6,117 nt of DNA. It comes from Nitrospiria bacterium. GTDB taxonomy: Bacteria > Nitrospirota > Nitrospiria > JACQBZ01. The stretch spans positions 1 through 6,117 of the forward strand of contig CAKKOZ010000129.1 in assembly GCA_919901335.1 (NCBI GenBank), given 5' to 3'. The position numbers were made by a program, and so were the translations under genes. Positions 1-5,712 of the stretch are shown in pieces. The notes below the pieces were generated by a model. It saw only the letters and a list, made by a program, of their open reading frames with translations, searched no databases and was not told where the DNA came from. The first letter of the stretch is position 1, and each line of letters starts with the position of its first letter.

Positions 1-324
1 GATCGCGGCAAAAAAGGACGTTTCGCGTTGCTGTTCCAGGTAGGCTGCGTCGACCGGGATCGCCGTAATCAGAATATCCTCCTCCACCGTGATCGGCCCG
101 GTAATTTGATGGATGCGCGTCATCTCGACGAACCGGTCCGAGATTCCTTCGATCACGACCAGGACATCCAGGTCCGAGCCCCGCTCCCCGCGGGACGTGT
201 GGCCGTACAGGATCACCCGCTGCAGCCGTTCGGCATAAAGCCGTTGCAATGCCTTGACGACTTGGGCCAGTGCCTGACGATCGGACACCGTCAAGGCTTC
301 CTTGGATACCTTTTGAGGCATCAT
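1..324 (-). CDS. Nucleotidyltransferase-fold protein (NTP_transf_2-like), 3' end cut by window edge
   Basis: I translated this leftward frame by hand from ATG at 324 (a second ATG follows at 321). It stays open for 108 codons to the window edge, so the C-terminus is missing. Residues 37-57 read as a beta strand plus the polymerase-beta-type motif, with YGHTSRG (40-46) then SDLDVLVV (50-57). D51 and D53 fit the two metal-binding aspartates of the MNT/NTP_transf_2 family, which includes aminoglycoside nucleotidyltransferases and the MNT partners of HEPN toxins. The usual GS before the RG is GH here, and the gap between RG and SD is 3 residues, where I would expect about 5. Acidic residues near 81-83 (EED) could supply the third carboxylate. 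The gene starts 11 nt after the mltG stop with no clear Shine-Dalgarno, so it is probably translated as part of the same operon. The substrate is unknown. A HEPN partner or a C-terminal domain could lie beyond the edge. The fold call is fairly sure, the function is not. Confidence 0.75.
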   Translation of the reverse strand, partial: MMPQKVSKEALTVSDRQALAQVVKALQRLYAERLQRVILYGHTSRGERGSDLDVLVVIEGISDRFVEMTRIHQITGPITVEEDILITAIPVDAAYLEQQRETSFFAAI

Positions 325-335
325 AACCGGAATCT

Positions 336-1370
336 CTACGTGGTTTTGGCCGACCGGCGCCTCTGGTATTTCTGCACGGCCCGGTTATGCTCGGTCAGTG
401 TTCTTGAAAAATAATGCGTCCCGTCGTTTTTTGAGACGAAATAGAGGTAATCCGCCTTCGCCGGGTTGAGCGCCGCCCACAGTGACGCCTTGCCTGGATT
501 GGCGATCGGTCCCGGCGGGAGCCCCTTGACGCGATAGGTGTTGTAGGGCGAACGGATTTTGAGGTGCTTCCGGGTCAGATTTCCGTCGAAATGGGGGAGG
601 CCATAAATCACGGTGGGATCGCTCTGCAAGGGGATCTTTTTTTTGATCCGGTTGTGAAACACGGCCGAGACCACCGGCCGCTCTTCATCCACCGAGGCCT
701 CCTTTTCGATGATCGAGGCCAGCGTCACAACCTCAAGCCGCGTCATCCCGATCTCATCGGCCCGTTTCTCCATTTCCGGCGTATAGACCGCCTCGAATCG
801 CTTGACCATCACGCGCAAAATCCCCTCGCCTCCGACCCGTTTGGAGAAATAATATCTCTCCGGATAGAGATAGCCTTCCAATGAATCGGTCTCGTAACCG
901 AGCGACTGAACGAAGACCGGATCGGTCGCCCGGCGGACGAACTCATCCGCGCGGGCCAGCCCTTTCTCTTCCACGACCCGGCTGATCTGGGCCAGGGTGT
1001 ACCCTTCCGGAATCGTGATCTCGTACTGGATCACCCGGCCGGTTTTGATCAGCCCGATAATTTCCAGCGGAAGCATCCGCGTATGGAACGCGTATTCACC
1101 CGGAATGATCCGCCGCTCGATTGCCAGGAGCTTGCCGACCACCACAAACGATCCCACGCTCGTGATCAGCCCGTTTTGAAAGAGCAGCCGGGCGGTCTCA
1201 CGGAGCGTCGTTCCCTCCGGGATCTCCAGCACTTTTTGAGCCCGCTCCCGATCGGGCGGGATGTATAGAAAGGTTACCTCCCGCACCACCCCAAACAGAA
1301 AGACCGTCCCGATAAGGAGAAGCACAACGGCCATGCGGCTGATTCGTTTTTGCCGCGTTGTTTCCATCAT
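336..1370 (-). CDS. mltG: Endolytic murein transglycosylase MltG (YceG family)
   Basis: MltG is an inner-membrane lytic transglycosylase that cleaves nascent glycan strands in the periplasm and so sets peptidoglycan chain length. The 344 residues match the usual family length (about 340 in E. coli). A basic N-terminus is followed by one hydrophobic segment at about 13-36 that anchors the protein. A LysM-like region follows (about 48-120, with PEGTTLRETA and PEGYTLAQIS). The catalytic YceG domain carries GYLYPERYYF (166-175), ASIIEKEA (218-225), LQSDPTVIYGL (248-258) and SPYNTYRVKGLPPGPIANP (274-292). E222 in IIEKEA corresponds to the catalytic glutamate of the family. The start is ATGATG at 1370/1367. 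The first ATG overlaps the ruvX stop by 4 nt, but GAGG at 1375-1372 lies only 1 nt before it and 4 nt before the second, so the second Met may be the real start. Translation is likely coupled to ruvX. The coding strand has an A8 run at codons 244-246. Confidence 0.96.
   Translation of the reverse strand: MMETTRQKRISRMAVVLLLIGTVFLFGVVREVTFLYIPPDRERAQKVLEIPEGTTLRETARLLFQNGLITSVGSFVVVGKLLAIERRIIPGEYAFHTRMLPLEIIGLIKTGRVIQYEITIPEGYTLAQISRVVEEKGLARADEFVRRATDPVFVQSLGYETDSLEGYLYPERYYFSKRVGGEGILRVMVKRFEAVYTPEMEKRADEIGMTRLEVVTLASIIEKEASVDEERPVVSAVFHNRIKKKIPLQSDPTVIYGLPHFDGNLTRKHLKIRSPYNTYRVKGLPPGPIANPGKASLWAALNPAKADYLYFVSKNDGTHYFSRTLTEHNRAVQKYQRRRSAKTT
632..649. repeat. Short inverted repeat around an A8/T8 run inside mltG
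   Basis: GGATC at 632-636 and GATCC at 645-649 are exact inverted copies separated by eight T on the plus strand. On the mltG coding strand this is an A8 run encoding three lysines (residues 244-246), within the catalytic domain after the predicted active-site glutamate. Runs of this length can be sites of polymerase slippage. The mltG frame is intact through it, so I infer only a potential. Confidence 0.35.
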
Positions 1371-1825
1371 ACCTCGGACGGGTTGCCGGTTTGGATCAGG
1401 CCCTGGCGGCTGTCCAGATAGCCCTGGAGGATCAGCACGGCTGCGACCTGGTCCACCTTCTTCCGGCGTTTTGCGCGGCTCAGGTCGGCTTCGATCAGAA
1501 CCCGCTCGGCCGCCCGCGTCGTGAGACGCTCATCCCACGGGATGACATCCAGCTTGAGTTTGTTTTTCAGTTGTTCGATGAATCCCAGCGCGAGGTTGGC
1601 TTGCGGGCCCAGGCTGCCGTCCATGTTGCGTGGAAGGCCGACGATCAGCTTGCGGACATGATATTCTGCGATGATTTCGCGGAGCCTTGCGACATCCTTT
1701 TTTGGACCGACCCGTTCCAGCGTGGGAAGGCCATGGGCGGCCCAGCCCAGTTCATCGCTGACGGCCAAACCGATGCGGCGGGCGCCCAGATCGATGGCCA
1801 GAATGCGTTCGCCGGGCGTCGACAT
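1367..1825 (-). CDS. ruvX: RuvX/YqgF, putative pre-16S rRNA nuclease (Holliday junction resolvase-like)
   Basis: This is a 152-residue YqgF/RuvX protein with an RNase H fold, slightly longer than the 138-residue E. coli YqgF. The family acts in the cytoplasm in maturation of the 16S rRNA 5' end and is related in fold to RuvC resolvases. Family motifs are AIDLGARRIGLAVSD (10-24), IVGLPRNMDGS (61-71), WDERLTT (97-103) and KKVDQVAAVLIL (122-133). D12, E99 and D125 fit the conserved acidic triad. The ATG at 1825 follows the TAA of the phasin-like gene by a single nucleotide and has no good Shine-Dalgarno of its own, so translational coupling is likely. Its TGA overlaps the start of mltG. The ruvX-mltG neighbourhood is common in bacteria and supports both calls. 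Confidence 0.95.
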   Translation of the reverse strand: MSTPGERILAIDLGARRIGLAVSDELGWAAHGLPTLERVGPKKDVARLREIIAEYHVRKLIVGLPRNMDGSLGPQANLALGFIEQLKNKLKLDVIPWDERLTTRAAERVLIEADLSRAKRRKKVDQVAAVLILQGYLDSRQGLIQTGNPSEV

Positions 1826-1826
1826 C

Positions 1827-2093
1827 TTACGCGCTTTTTAACTTGGCTGATAGCTCCTGGATCTTTTTCTCCAAGCGATCCAGATCCGACTTGGTGGCGA
1901 TGGGGAGCCTGGCCGTGACCTTGTCGATCAGGTCGCGCTCTTTTTCCTCAAGCGACGCGGCGCAGGACTTCACCTTTTTAGCACAATCCGTCTGGCTCTC
2001 TTCTCCCCTGCGGACCAGCTCATCCCACTCTTTACGAACCTTGGCTTCCAACCCCAGACCGGCCATCAGCACTGTTTTTATCAGTTTAACCAT
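1827..2093 (-). CDS. Small phasin-like coiled-coil protein
   Basis: This 88-residue protein resembles short phasin-family or polyhydroxyalkanoate granule-associated proteins. A hydrophobic N-terminal stretch (VKLIKTVLMAGLGL, 2-15) leads into a long charged, almost entirely helical region with heptad-like spacing. It ends in a pattern typical of the family, a short proline-containing turn then TKSDLDRLEKKIQELSAKL (67-85). Classical phasins coat PHA granules, but many short homologues occur where no PHA genes are known, so a granule role is not shown. C37 and C44 lie seven residues apart on the predicted helix. The start is well supported by AGGAGGG seven nucleotides upstream of the ATG. It is the first gene of a packed block with ruvX and mltG and lies 116 nt after alaS. 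No signal peptide or enzyme motif is visible. It could also be an unrelated small coiled-coil protein. Confidence 0.72.
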   Translation of the reverse strand: MVKLIKTVLMAGLGLEAKVRKEWDELVRRGEESQTDCAKKVKSCAASLEEKERDLIDKVTARLPIATKSDLDRLEKKIQELSAKLKSA

Positions 2094-2100
2094 GTGCTTT

Positions 2101-2107
2101 CCCTCCT
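2101..2107 (-). promoter_or_regulatory. Strong Shine-Dalgarno of the phasin-like gene
   Basis: On the minus strand this reads AGGAGGG, seven nucleotides before the ATG at 2093. It is the strongest ribosome binding site in the left part of the window. The following genes ruvX and mltG have weak or badly spaced sites, which fits a block whose translation is initiated here and passed on by coupling. Confidence 0.75.
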
Positions 2108-2209
2108 ATTAAATCGGGGGACCGCTGCGGCAAAAACAGAACCGGGTCCTCACATGCCCCCCGCACCCCCGCGCTCGCACCGGCGAAGCCGGACGCTCGC
2201 TTGCTTTCA
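2108..2209. other. Intergenic region between alaS and the phasin-like gene
   Basis: The gap after alaS contains GC-rich tracts (runs of C on the plus strand around 2157-2170) and the small hairpin element listed separately. GGACC (2119-2123) and GGTCC (2145-2149) form a loose inverted pair. I see no hairpin followed by a T run on the minus strand, so no classical terminator for alaS. I also see no convincing -35/-10 pair for the phasin-like gene. TTTAAT (2113-2108) lies directly against the Shine-Dalgarno, too close to be a useful -10. Read-through from alaS is therefore possible. Confidence 0.5.
2172..2200. repeat. GC-rich hairpin flanked by 7-bp direct repeats (REP-like element)
   Basis: CGCTCGC occurs at 2172-2178 and again at 2194-2200. 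Between them, each separated by a single A, sits CCGGCGAAGCCGG (2180-2192), a 5-bp perfect stem with a GAA loop (TTC on the other strand). The arrangement is symmetric and begins 10 bp beyond the alaS stop. It resembles dispersed intergenic palindromes found downstream of genes in many GC-rich genomes. A role in 3'-end stability or as a repeat insertion is inference. No second copy is visible in this window. Confidence 0.5.
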
Positions 2210-4861
2210 TCATACCTCTTCCGGCCGATTTTTTTCCACGATCTCGTAGACGCGGGCCAGCGCCTCCGGAAGTTTCGAGATGTTTTTCCCGCCGGCCTGG
2301 GCCATGTCCGGACGGCCCCCGCCGGAGCCTCCCATGATCCCGGCGATCTCCTTCGCGATATCGCCCGCGTTAAAGCGGCCGGTCAGATCCGGGGAGACGG
2401 CCGCGATTAGAAACGCATTGCCGTGATCGGTCGAAGCGGAAGATACCACCGTGACATAATTCGTTTGCAACCGGTTTCGCAATATGTCCGCAAAAGCGCG
2501 CAGCTCTTTCGGCTCCAGCCCGTCTTGAAGCCGCTTGGCAAGCACTTGAACCCCGCCCACCGTCCGGGCCTCCGATACGATATCCGCCGCCTCACTGCCG
2601 GTTGCCCGTCCTTTGAGTTGCTCCATCTCTTTTTCATTTTCGCGCATCTGGGCCAACAGACGGCGCGTCTTCTCAACCACCTCGGCCGGCTGGACCTTCA
2701 ACAGCGCGGACACCTCACGGAGGTCCTCCTCCTGTTTTTTGATATAACGATAGGCCATCTCGCCGGTCAGCGCCTCGATCCGGCGGACACCGGCCGCGAT
2801 GCTGCCTTCCCAAATGAGCTTGAACAACCCGACCTGGCCGGTCTCATGACAATGCGTCCCGCCGCAGAGCTCCTTGCTGAAGTCCGCAATGCGCACCACG
2901 CGGACGCGGTCCCCGTACTTGTCGTCAAAAAATGCCAGCGCCCCGGCCCGCACGGCCTCCTGAAAATCCATCACCTGCGTCTGGACCGAATCGTCCTCGC
3001 GGATGCGTTCATTCACAACCGCCTCGAGCTGCCTGATCTCATTCGCCGTCAGCGGTTTGAAATGGCCGAAGTCGAACCGGAGACGGTCCGGGGTCACAAG
3101 CGAGCCGGACTGTTTGACATGCTCGCCCAAAATTTCCCGCAAGGTTGCGTGAAGGATATGGGTGGCGGTATGGTTTCTGGCCGCACCTAACCGCGCGGCC
3201 GGATTGACGACCGCACGGTAGGTCTCGCCCTCAACGATCTCACCCTGAGCCACCTTCCCTTGATGGACGAAAAATCCCGGCGCCGGTTTGATCGTCGTAT
3301 GGACTTCGGCCAGCGCGCTTGGATGCTCCAGAAGCCCTTGATCGCCGGCCTGGCCGCCCGATTCACCGTAGAACGGCGTTCGGTCAAAAACCAATTCGAC
3401 CGTCTCCCCGGCCAGGGCCTTTTTCACCGGCCGCCCGCCTTTTAAAATCCCGACAAGACGGACCTCCTCTTCCAGGTTGTCATATCCGACAAACTCGGTC
3501 GGCCCCAGTCTTGCGGCGGCGTCGTTGTAATACGGCGCCACCTCCTTGACGACCCAGGACTTCCGCGCCCGTTCACGCTGATCGGCCATGGCAGCCTGAT
3601 AGCCGGCTTCATCAATCCGCATTCCAGCATCGCGCGCCATGTCCGTCGCGATGTCGAGCGGGAAACCGTAGGTGTCATACAGACGAAAGGCCTCGGAGCC
3701 CGGAACGACCAACTGGCCGGAAGCCTTCACCTTGGAGACTACCTCTTTAAAAAGACCCATGCCCTGGTTCAAAGTCTGGATGAAGCGTTCTTCTTCTCCC
3801 TGCGTTACCTGGGCGATGATCGTTCGCATGCGGGCCAACTCGGGATAAGGCGCCGTCATTGTATCCACCGCCGTTCCGGAGAGCGTATAGAGGAACGGCT
3901 CGTTCAGCCCGAGTTCCTTCCCGTACCGCGCCGCGCGCCGGATCACACGGCGGAGGATATATCCCCGTCCTTCATTGGACGGCAGCACACCATCGCCGAT
4001 CAGAAACGCGATCGCGCGGATGTGGTCCGCAATCACCCGTCCGGGCATGCCCTTGCGCACTGCATCGGGATCGTACTCGGTCATCTCCGAGACGGCCTTC
4101 AGTATCGGGAGGAAAAGGTCGGTGTCGTAATTGGACAGCACACCCTGGGTTACGGCCGTGATCCGCTCAAGGCCCATGCCGGTGTCGATGCTGGGCTTGG
4201 GAAGCGGTGTGAGTTTTCCATTGCCGTCCCGCATGAACTGCATGAAGACCAGGTTCCAGATCTCCAGATAGCGGTCGCAGTCGCAGCCGACGCCCCGGCA
4301 GTCGTGCGGCGCGCCCGCGGCGGCCTCTCCCTGGTCAATGAGAATCTCGGAGCACGGGCCGCAAGGGCCGGTATCGCCCATCGCCCAGAAATTATCCTTC
4401 TCGTCCATCCGAATGATCCGGTCGGAGGAAACCCCGATCGCCTTCCAGAGCCCTTCGGCCTCGTCATCGTCCCGGAAGACCGTGATCCAGAGCCGGTCTT
4501 TCGGGAGGTTCCAGTATTTCGTCAAAAGCTCCCATCCAAACGCGATGGCGTCGGGCTTGAAGTAGTCCCCGAAAGAAAAGTTCCCCAGCATCTCGAAAAG
4601 GGTGTGGTGCCGCCCGGTCATCCCGACGTTATCAAGGTCGTTGTGCTTTCCGCCGGCCCGCATGCATTTCTGAACTGAAACGGCGCGCTTGTAGCTGCGA
4701 TTCTCCTTTCCCATAAAAACATCCTTGAACTGGACCATCCCGGCGTTGGTAAAAAGCAGCGTCGGGTCCTTTTGGGGAATCAAGGGGGCGCTTGGAACAA
4801 GGGTATGCCCCCGTTCGGAGAAATAGTCTAAAAACCCTTTGCGCAGGTCCTCTGATTTCAT
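2210..4861 (-). CDS. alaS: Alanine-tRNA ligase
   Basis: AlaRS attaches alanine to tRNA-Ala and hydrolyses mischarged Ser- or Gly-tRNA. The 883 residues match the bacterial family (876 in E. coli) and all domains are present. The class II catalytic core includes FTNAGMVQFKDVFMG (37-51, motif 1 region), TLFEMLGNFSFGDYFK (87-102, motif 2) and GMGLERITAV (228-237, motif 3). A cysteine-rich stretch around 167-195 (GPCGPC, then C188, C193, C195) is seen in some lineages. The editing domain has HTATHILH (564-571) and CGGTHCHETG (666-675), giving zinc ligands H564, H568, C666 and H670. Q584 and C666 fall at the E. coli numbers. A helical linker (about 705-750) leads to C-Ala with GGSGGGRPDMAQAGG (844-858). 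The N-terminus aligns with known AlaRS starts, but no Shine-Dalgarno precedes the ATG (see promoter entry). The gene ends in tandem TGA TGA (2212-2207). Confidence 0.99.
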   Translation of the reverse strand: MKSEDLRKGFLDYFSERGHTLVPSAPLIPQKDPTLLFTNAGMVQFKDVFMGKENRSYKRAVSVQKCMRAGGKHNDLDNVGMTGRHHTLFEMLGNFSFGDYFKPDAIAFGWELLTKYWNLPKDRLWITVFRDDDEAEGLWKAIGVSSDRIIRMDEKDNFWAMGDTGPCGPCSEILIDQGEAAAGAPHDCRGVGCDCDRYLEIWNLVFMQFMRDGNGKLTPLPKPSIDTGMGLERITAVTQGVLSNYDTDLFLPILKAVSEMTEYDPDAVRKGMPGRVIADHIRAIAFLIGDGVLPSNEGRGYILRRVIRRAARYGKELGLNEPFLYTLSGTAVDTMTAPYPELARMRTIIAQVTQGEEERFIQTLNQGMGLFKEVVSKVKASGQLVVPGSEAFRLYDTYGFPLDIATDMARDAGMRIDEAGYQAAMADQRERARKSWVVKEVAPYYNDAAARLGPTEFVGYDNLEEEVRLVGILKGGRPVKKALAGETVELVFDRTPFYGESGGQAGDQGLLEHPSALAEVHTTIKPAPGFFVHQGKVAQGEIVEGETYRAVVNPAARLGAARNHTATHILHATLREILGEHVKQSGSLVTPDRLRFDFGHFKPLTANEIRQLEAVVNERIREDDSVQTQVMDFQEAVRAGALAFFDDKYGDRVRVVRIADFSKELCGGTHCHETGQVGLFKLIWEGSIAAGVRRIEALTGEMAYRYIKKQEEDLREVSALLKVQPAEVVEKTRRLLAQMRENEKEMEQLKGRATGSEAADIVSEARTVGGVQVLAKRLQDGLEPKELRAFADILRNRLQTNYVTVVSSASTDHGNAFLIAAVSPDLTGRFNAGDIAKEIAGIMGGSGGGRPDMAQAGGKNISKLPEALARVYEIVEKNRPEEV

Positions 4862-4871
4862 AATGGACGAA

Positions 4872-4900
4872 ATTATCTCATAAAGTCAGGGGAGTTACAA
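4872..4900 (-). promoter_or_regulatory. Predicted alaS promoter giving a nearly leaderless mRNA
   Basis: On the minus strand TTGTAA (4900-4895) is followed after exactly 17 nt by GATAAT (4877-4872), and TGA directly before it forms an extended -10. A transcript would begin near 4866-4864, only 3-5 nt before the alaS ATG. This agrees with the absence of a Shine-Dalgarno upstream of alaS. The hexamers match sigma-70 consensus at 4/6 and 5/6. The start-site estimate is inference. Confidence 0.5.
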
Positions 4901-4913
4901 GGGAGGCGGCGCG

Positions 4914-5033
4914 ATGGGGAAACCTAAATCTGAAAAGAGGCAAGAGGAGGCTGCCGCCCGGGTTTTGATGGACGTCCCGGGGAATGTTAGACAAAACCGC
5001 GCCATGAGAAGTATAATGACTCGCGGTTTCTAA
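4914..5033 (+). CDS. Possible small protein, 39 codons, unknown
   Basis: An uninterrupted frame runs from ATG at 4914 to TAA at 5031-5033. GGGAGG at 4901-4906 lies seven nucleotides before the ATG, an ideal ribosome binding site. The product starts MGKPKSEKRQEEAAARVLM and is basic (nine Lys/Arg against four Asp/Glu), with no membrane segment and no family I recognise. It reads toward the DUF502 gene and stops 17 nt before it, so the two could be co-translated. Against it: the strong DUF502 promoter and its inverted repeat lie inside the frame, no good promoter is seen upstream, and a 39-codon frame can occur by chance. The Shine-Dalgarno could be coincidence in a purine-rich stretch. Confidence 0.3.
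   Translation: MGKPKSEKRQEEAAARVLMDVPGNVRQNRAMRSIMTRGF
4957..4981. repeat. Paired CCCGGG palindromes upstream of the DUF502 promoter
   Basis: CCCGGG occurs at 4957-4962 and 4976-4981, 13 nt apart. Each copy is itself palindromic, so the pair is both a direct and an inverted repeat. It lies just upstream of the -35 element of the DUF502 promoter. It could be a regulator site or chance in GC-rich DNA. There is no T run to make it a terminator. Confidence 0.3.
4988..5017 (+). promoter_or_regulatory. Sigma-70-type promoter of the DUF502 gene
   Basis: TAGACA (4988-4993, five of six consensus bases) and a perfect TATAAT (5012-5017) are separated by 18 nt. Transcription would start near 5024, leaving a leader of about 26 nt that holds the DUF502 Shine-Dalgarno. 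This is the best promoter match in the window and faces away from alaS. Confidence 0.75.
4994..5029. promoter_or_regulatory. Candidate operator: 8-bp inverted repeat centred on the -10 box
   Basis: AAACCGCG (4994-5001) and CGCGGTTT (5022-5029) are perfect inverted copies with a 20-bp spacer. The centre, about 5011.5, falls at the left edge of TATAAT. One arm lies in the -35/-10 spacer and the other covers the expected transcription start, a placement suited to a dimeric repressor. From this promoter the left arm is not transcribed, so an RNA hairpin would form only on transcripts starting further upstream. No regulator is identified. Confidence 0.45.
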
Positions 5034-5036
5034 AAT

Positions 5037-5043
5037 AAAGGAG
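5037..5043 (+). promoter_or_regulatory. Shine-Dalgarno of the DUF502 gene
   Basis: AAAGGAG lies seven nucleotides before the ATG at 5051 and selects the first of two adjacent ATG codons as start. Confidence 0.8.
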
Positions 5044-5050
5044 ATTCCCA

Positions 5051-5656
5051 ATGATGAAACGCTTTCGAAATACGCTGGTGACGGGGATCATTGCGCTGCT
5101 TCCCCTTTATTTGACGGTCACTCTGTTGGTCTGGCTGTTCAGGATGATGGACGCCTTATTCCAGCCATGGATCTCCACATTTTTTCATGTCGAGATTTGG
5201 GGGCTGGGTGTGCTCGTGACCCTGGTATTCATATTTTTTGCCGGCGCCGTTCTTTCAAGCGTATATGGCGCCCTGTTCCTGGGCTGGATCGACAACCTGC
5301 TTGAGCGGCTTCCGATCTTCAAGGGCATCTACCGGAACATTAAGCGGATCGTCGACAGCCTGAACCCGAACAATCCGACCGGTTTCAAGGAATTCGTTCT
5401 GGTCGAGAATTCGTCCGGAGAAGGATACAACGGAGGATTTCTGACGGGGGAGTTCACGCTGGTAAAGTCGGACGGCTCGCGGTACGATCTCGCATCCGTG
5501 TACATTCCCAGCAACCATCTCTATCTGGGCGCGATCCACATCGTCAACCGGGCCCGGATCGTCAAGCCGGCCCTGACGCTGCAGGACGGCGTCACATTCG
5601 CGCTCTCGGCCGGCGCGTCGATTAAAGGGGATGTTCGACAGACCCGACCGGATTGA
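5051..5656 (+). CDS. DUF502 family membrane protein
   Basis: The 201-residue product fits the DUF502 (COG2928) family, which also includes the plant COV proteins. The biochemical role in bacteria is not established. A short basic N-terminus is followed by two hydrophobic segments, at about 9-32 and 50-78, predicted to span the inner membrane. The conserved stretch ERLPIFKGIYRNIKRIVD (85-102) corresponds to the family block after the second membrane segment. The C-terminal soluble part contains FKEFVLVEN (112-120), ASVYIPSNHLYLGAIHIV (148-165) and LTLQDGVTFALSAGAS (175-190), as in the family. The gene has its own strong promoter and Shine-Dalgarno and diverges from alaS. It converges on atpC, so it is probably a single-gene transcript. 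The inverted repeat on its promoter suggests control, which is inference. Confidence 0.9.
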   Translation: MMKRFRNTLVTGIIALLPLYLTVTLLVWLFRMMDALFQPWISTFFHVEIWGLGVLVTLVFIFFAGAVLSSVYGALFLGWIDNLLERLPIFKGIYRNIKRIVDSLNPNNPTGFKEFVLVENSSGEGYNGGFLTGEFTLVKSDGSRYDLASVYIPSNHLYLGAIHIVNRARIVKPALTLQDGVTFALSAGASIKGDVRQTRPD

Positions 5657-5712
5657 AAAATCGGAACCCCGCACCGGAGGCGACGAGGGTTAAAGGCGGC
5701 AGGCTCCTTTCC
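5657..5712. other. Convergent gap between DUF502 and atpC
   Basis: These 56 nt separate two stop codons facing each other. AAAGG (5692-5696) and CCTTT (5706-5710) form a 5-bp stem with a 9-nt loop, but no T run follows in either direction. A rho-independent terminator is therefore not supported, and termination may be Rho-dependent or by transcript collision. Confidence 0.4.

Noticed and set aside
28..414. Plus-strand 128-codon ORF at the left edge
   Set aside because: The opposite strand encodes a nucleotidyltransferase motif and the end of MltG, both with recognisable family residues.
1358..1918. Plus-strand 186-codon ORF across ruvX
   Set aside because: It is antisense to ruvX with all its family motifs and shows no domain of its own.
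2119..2149. GGACC/GGTCC inverted pair as an alaS terminator
   Set aside because: Five paired bases across a 21-nt loop and no T run after the stem on the minus strand.
2423..3190. Plus-strand 255-codon ORF antisense to alaS
   Set aside because: It lies wholly within the clearly functional alaS frame, has no recognisable domain and is a typical GC-rich antisense shadow.
4022..4678. Plus-strand 218-codon ORF antisense to alaS
   Set aside because: Same reason: it mirrors the conserved AlaRS catalytic core and has no protein family features.
4905..4958. GGCGGC (4905-4910) pairing with GCCGCC (4953-4958) as a leader riboswitch
   Set aside because: The 42-nt loop shows no further pairing and no known riboswitch core is recognisable.
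5010..5015. Opposing minus-strand -10 (TATACT) overlapping the DUF502 -10
   Set aside because: No acceptable -35 at 16-18 nt, so a bidirectional promoter is not supported.
5692..5710. Possible bidirectional terminator between DUF502 and atpC
   Set aside because: Only a 5-bp stem with a 9-nt loop and no T run on either strand.
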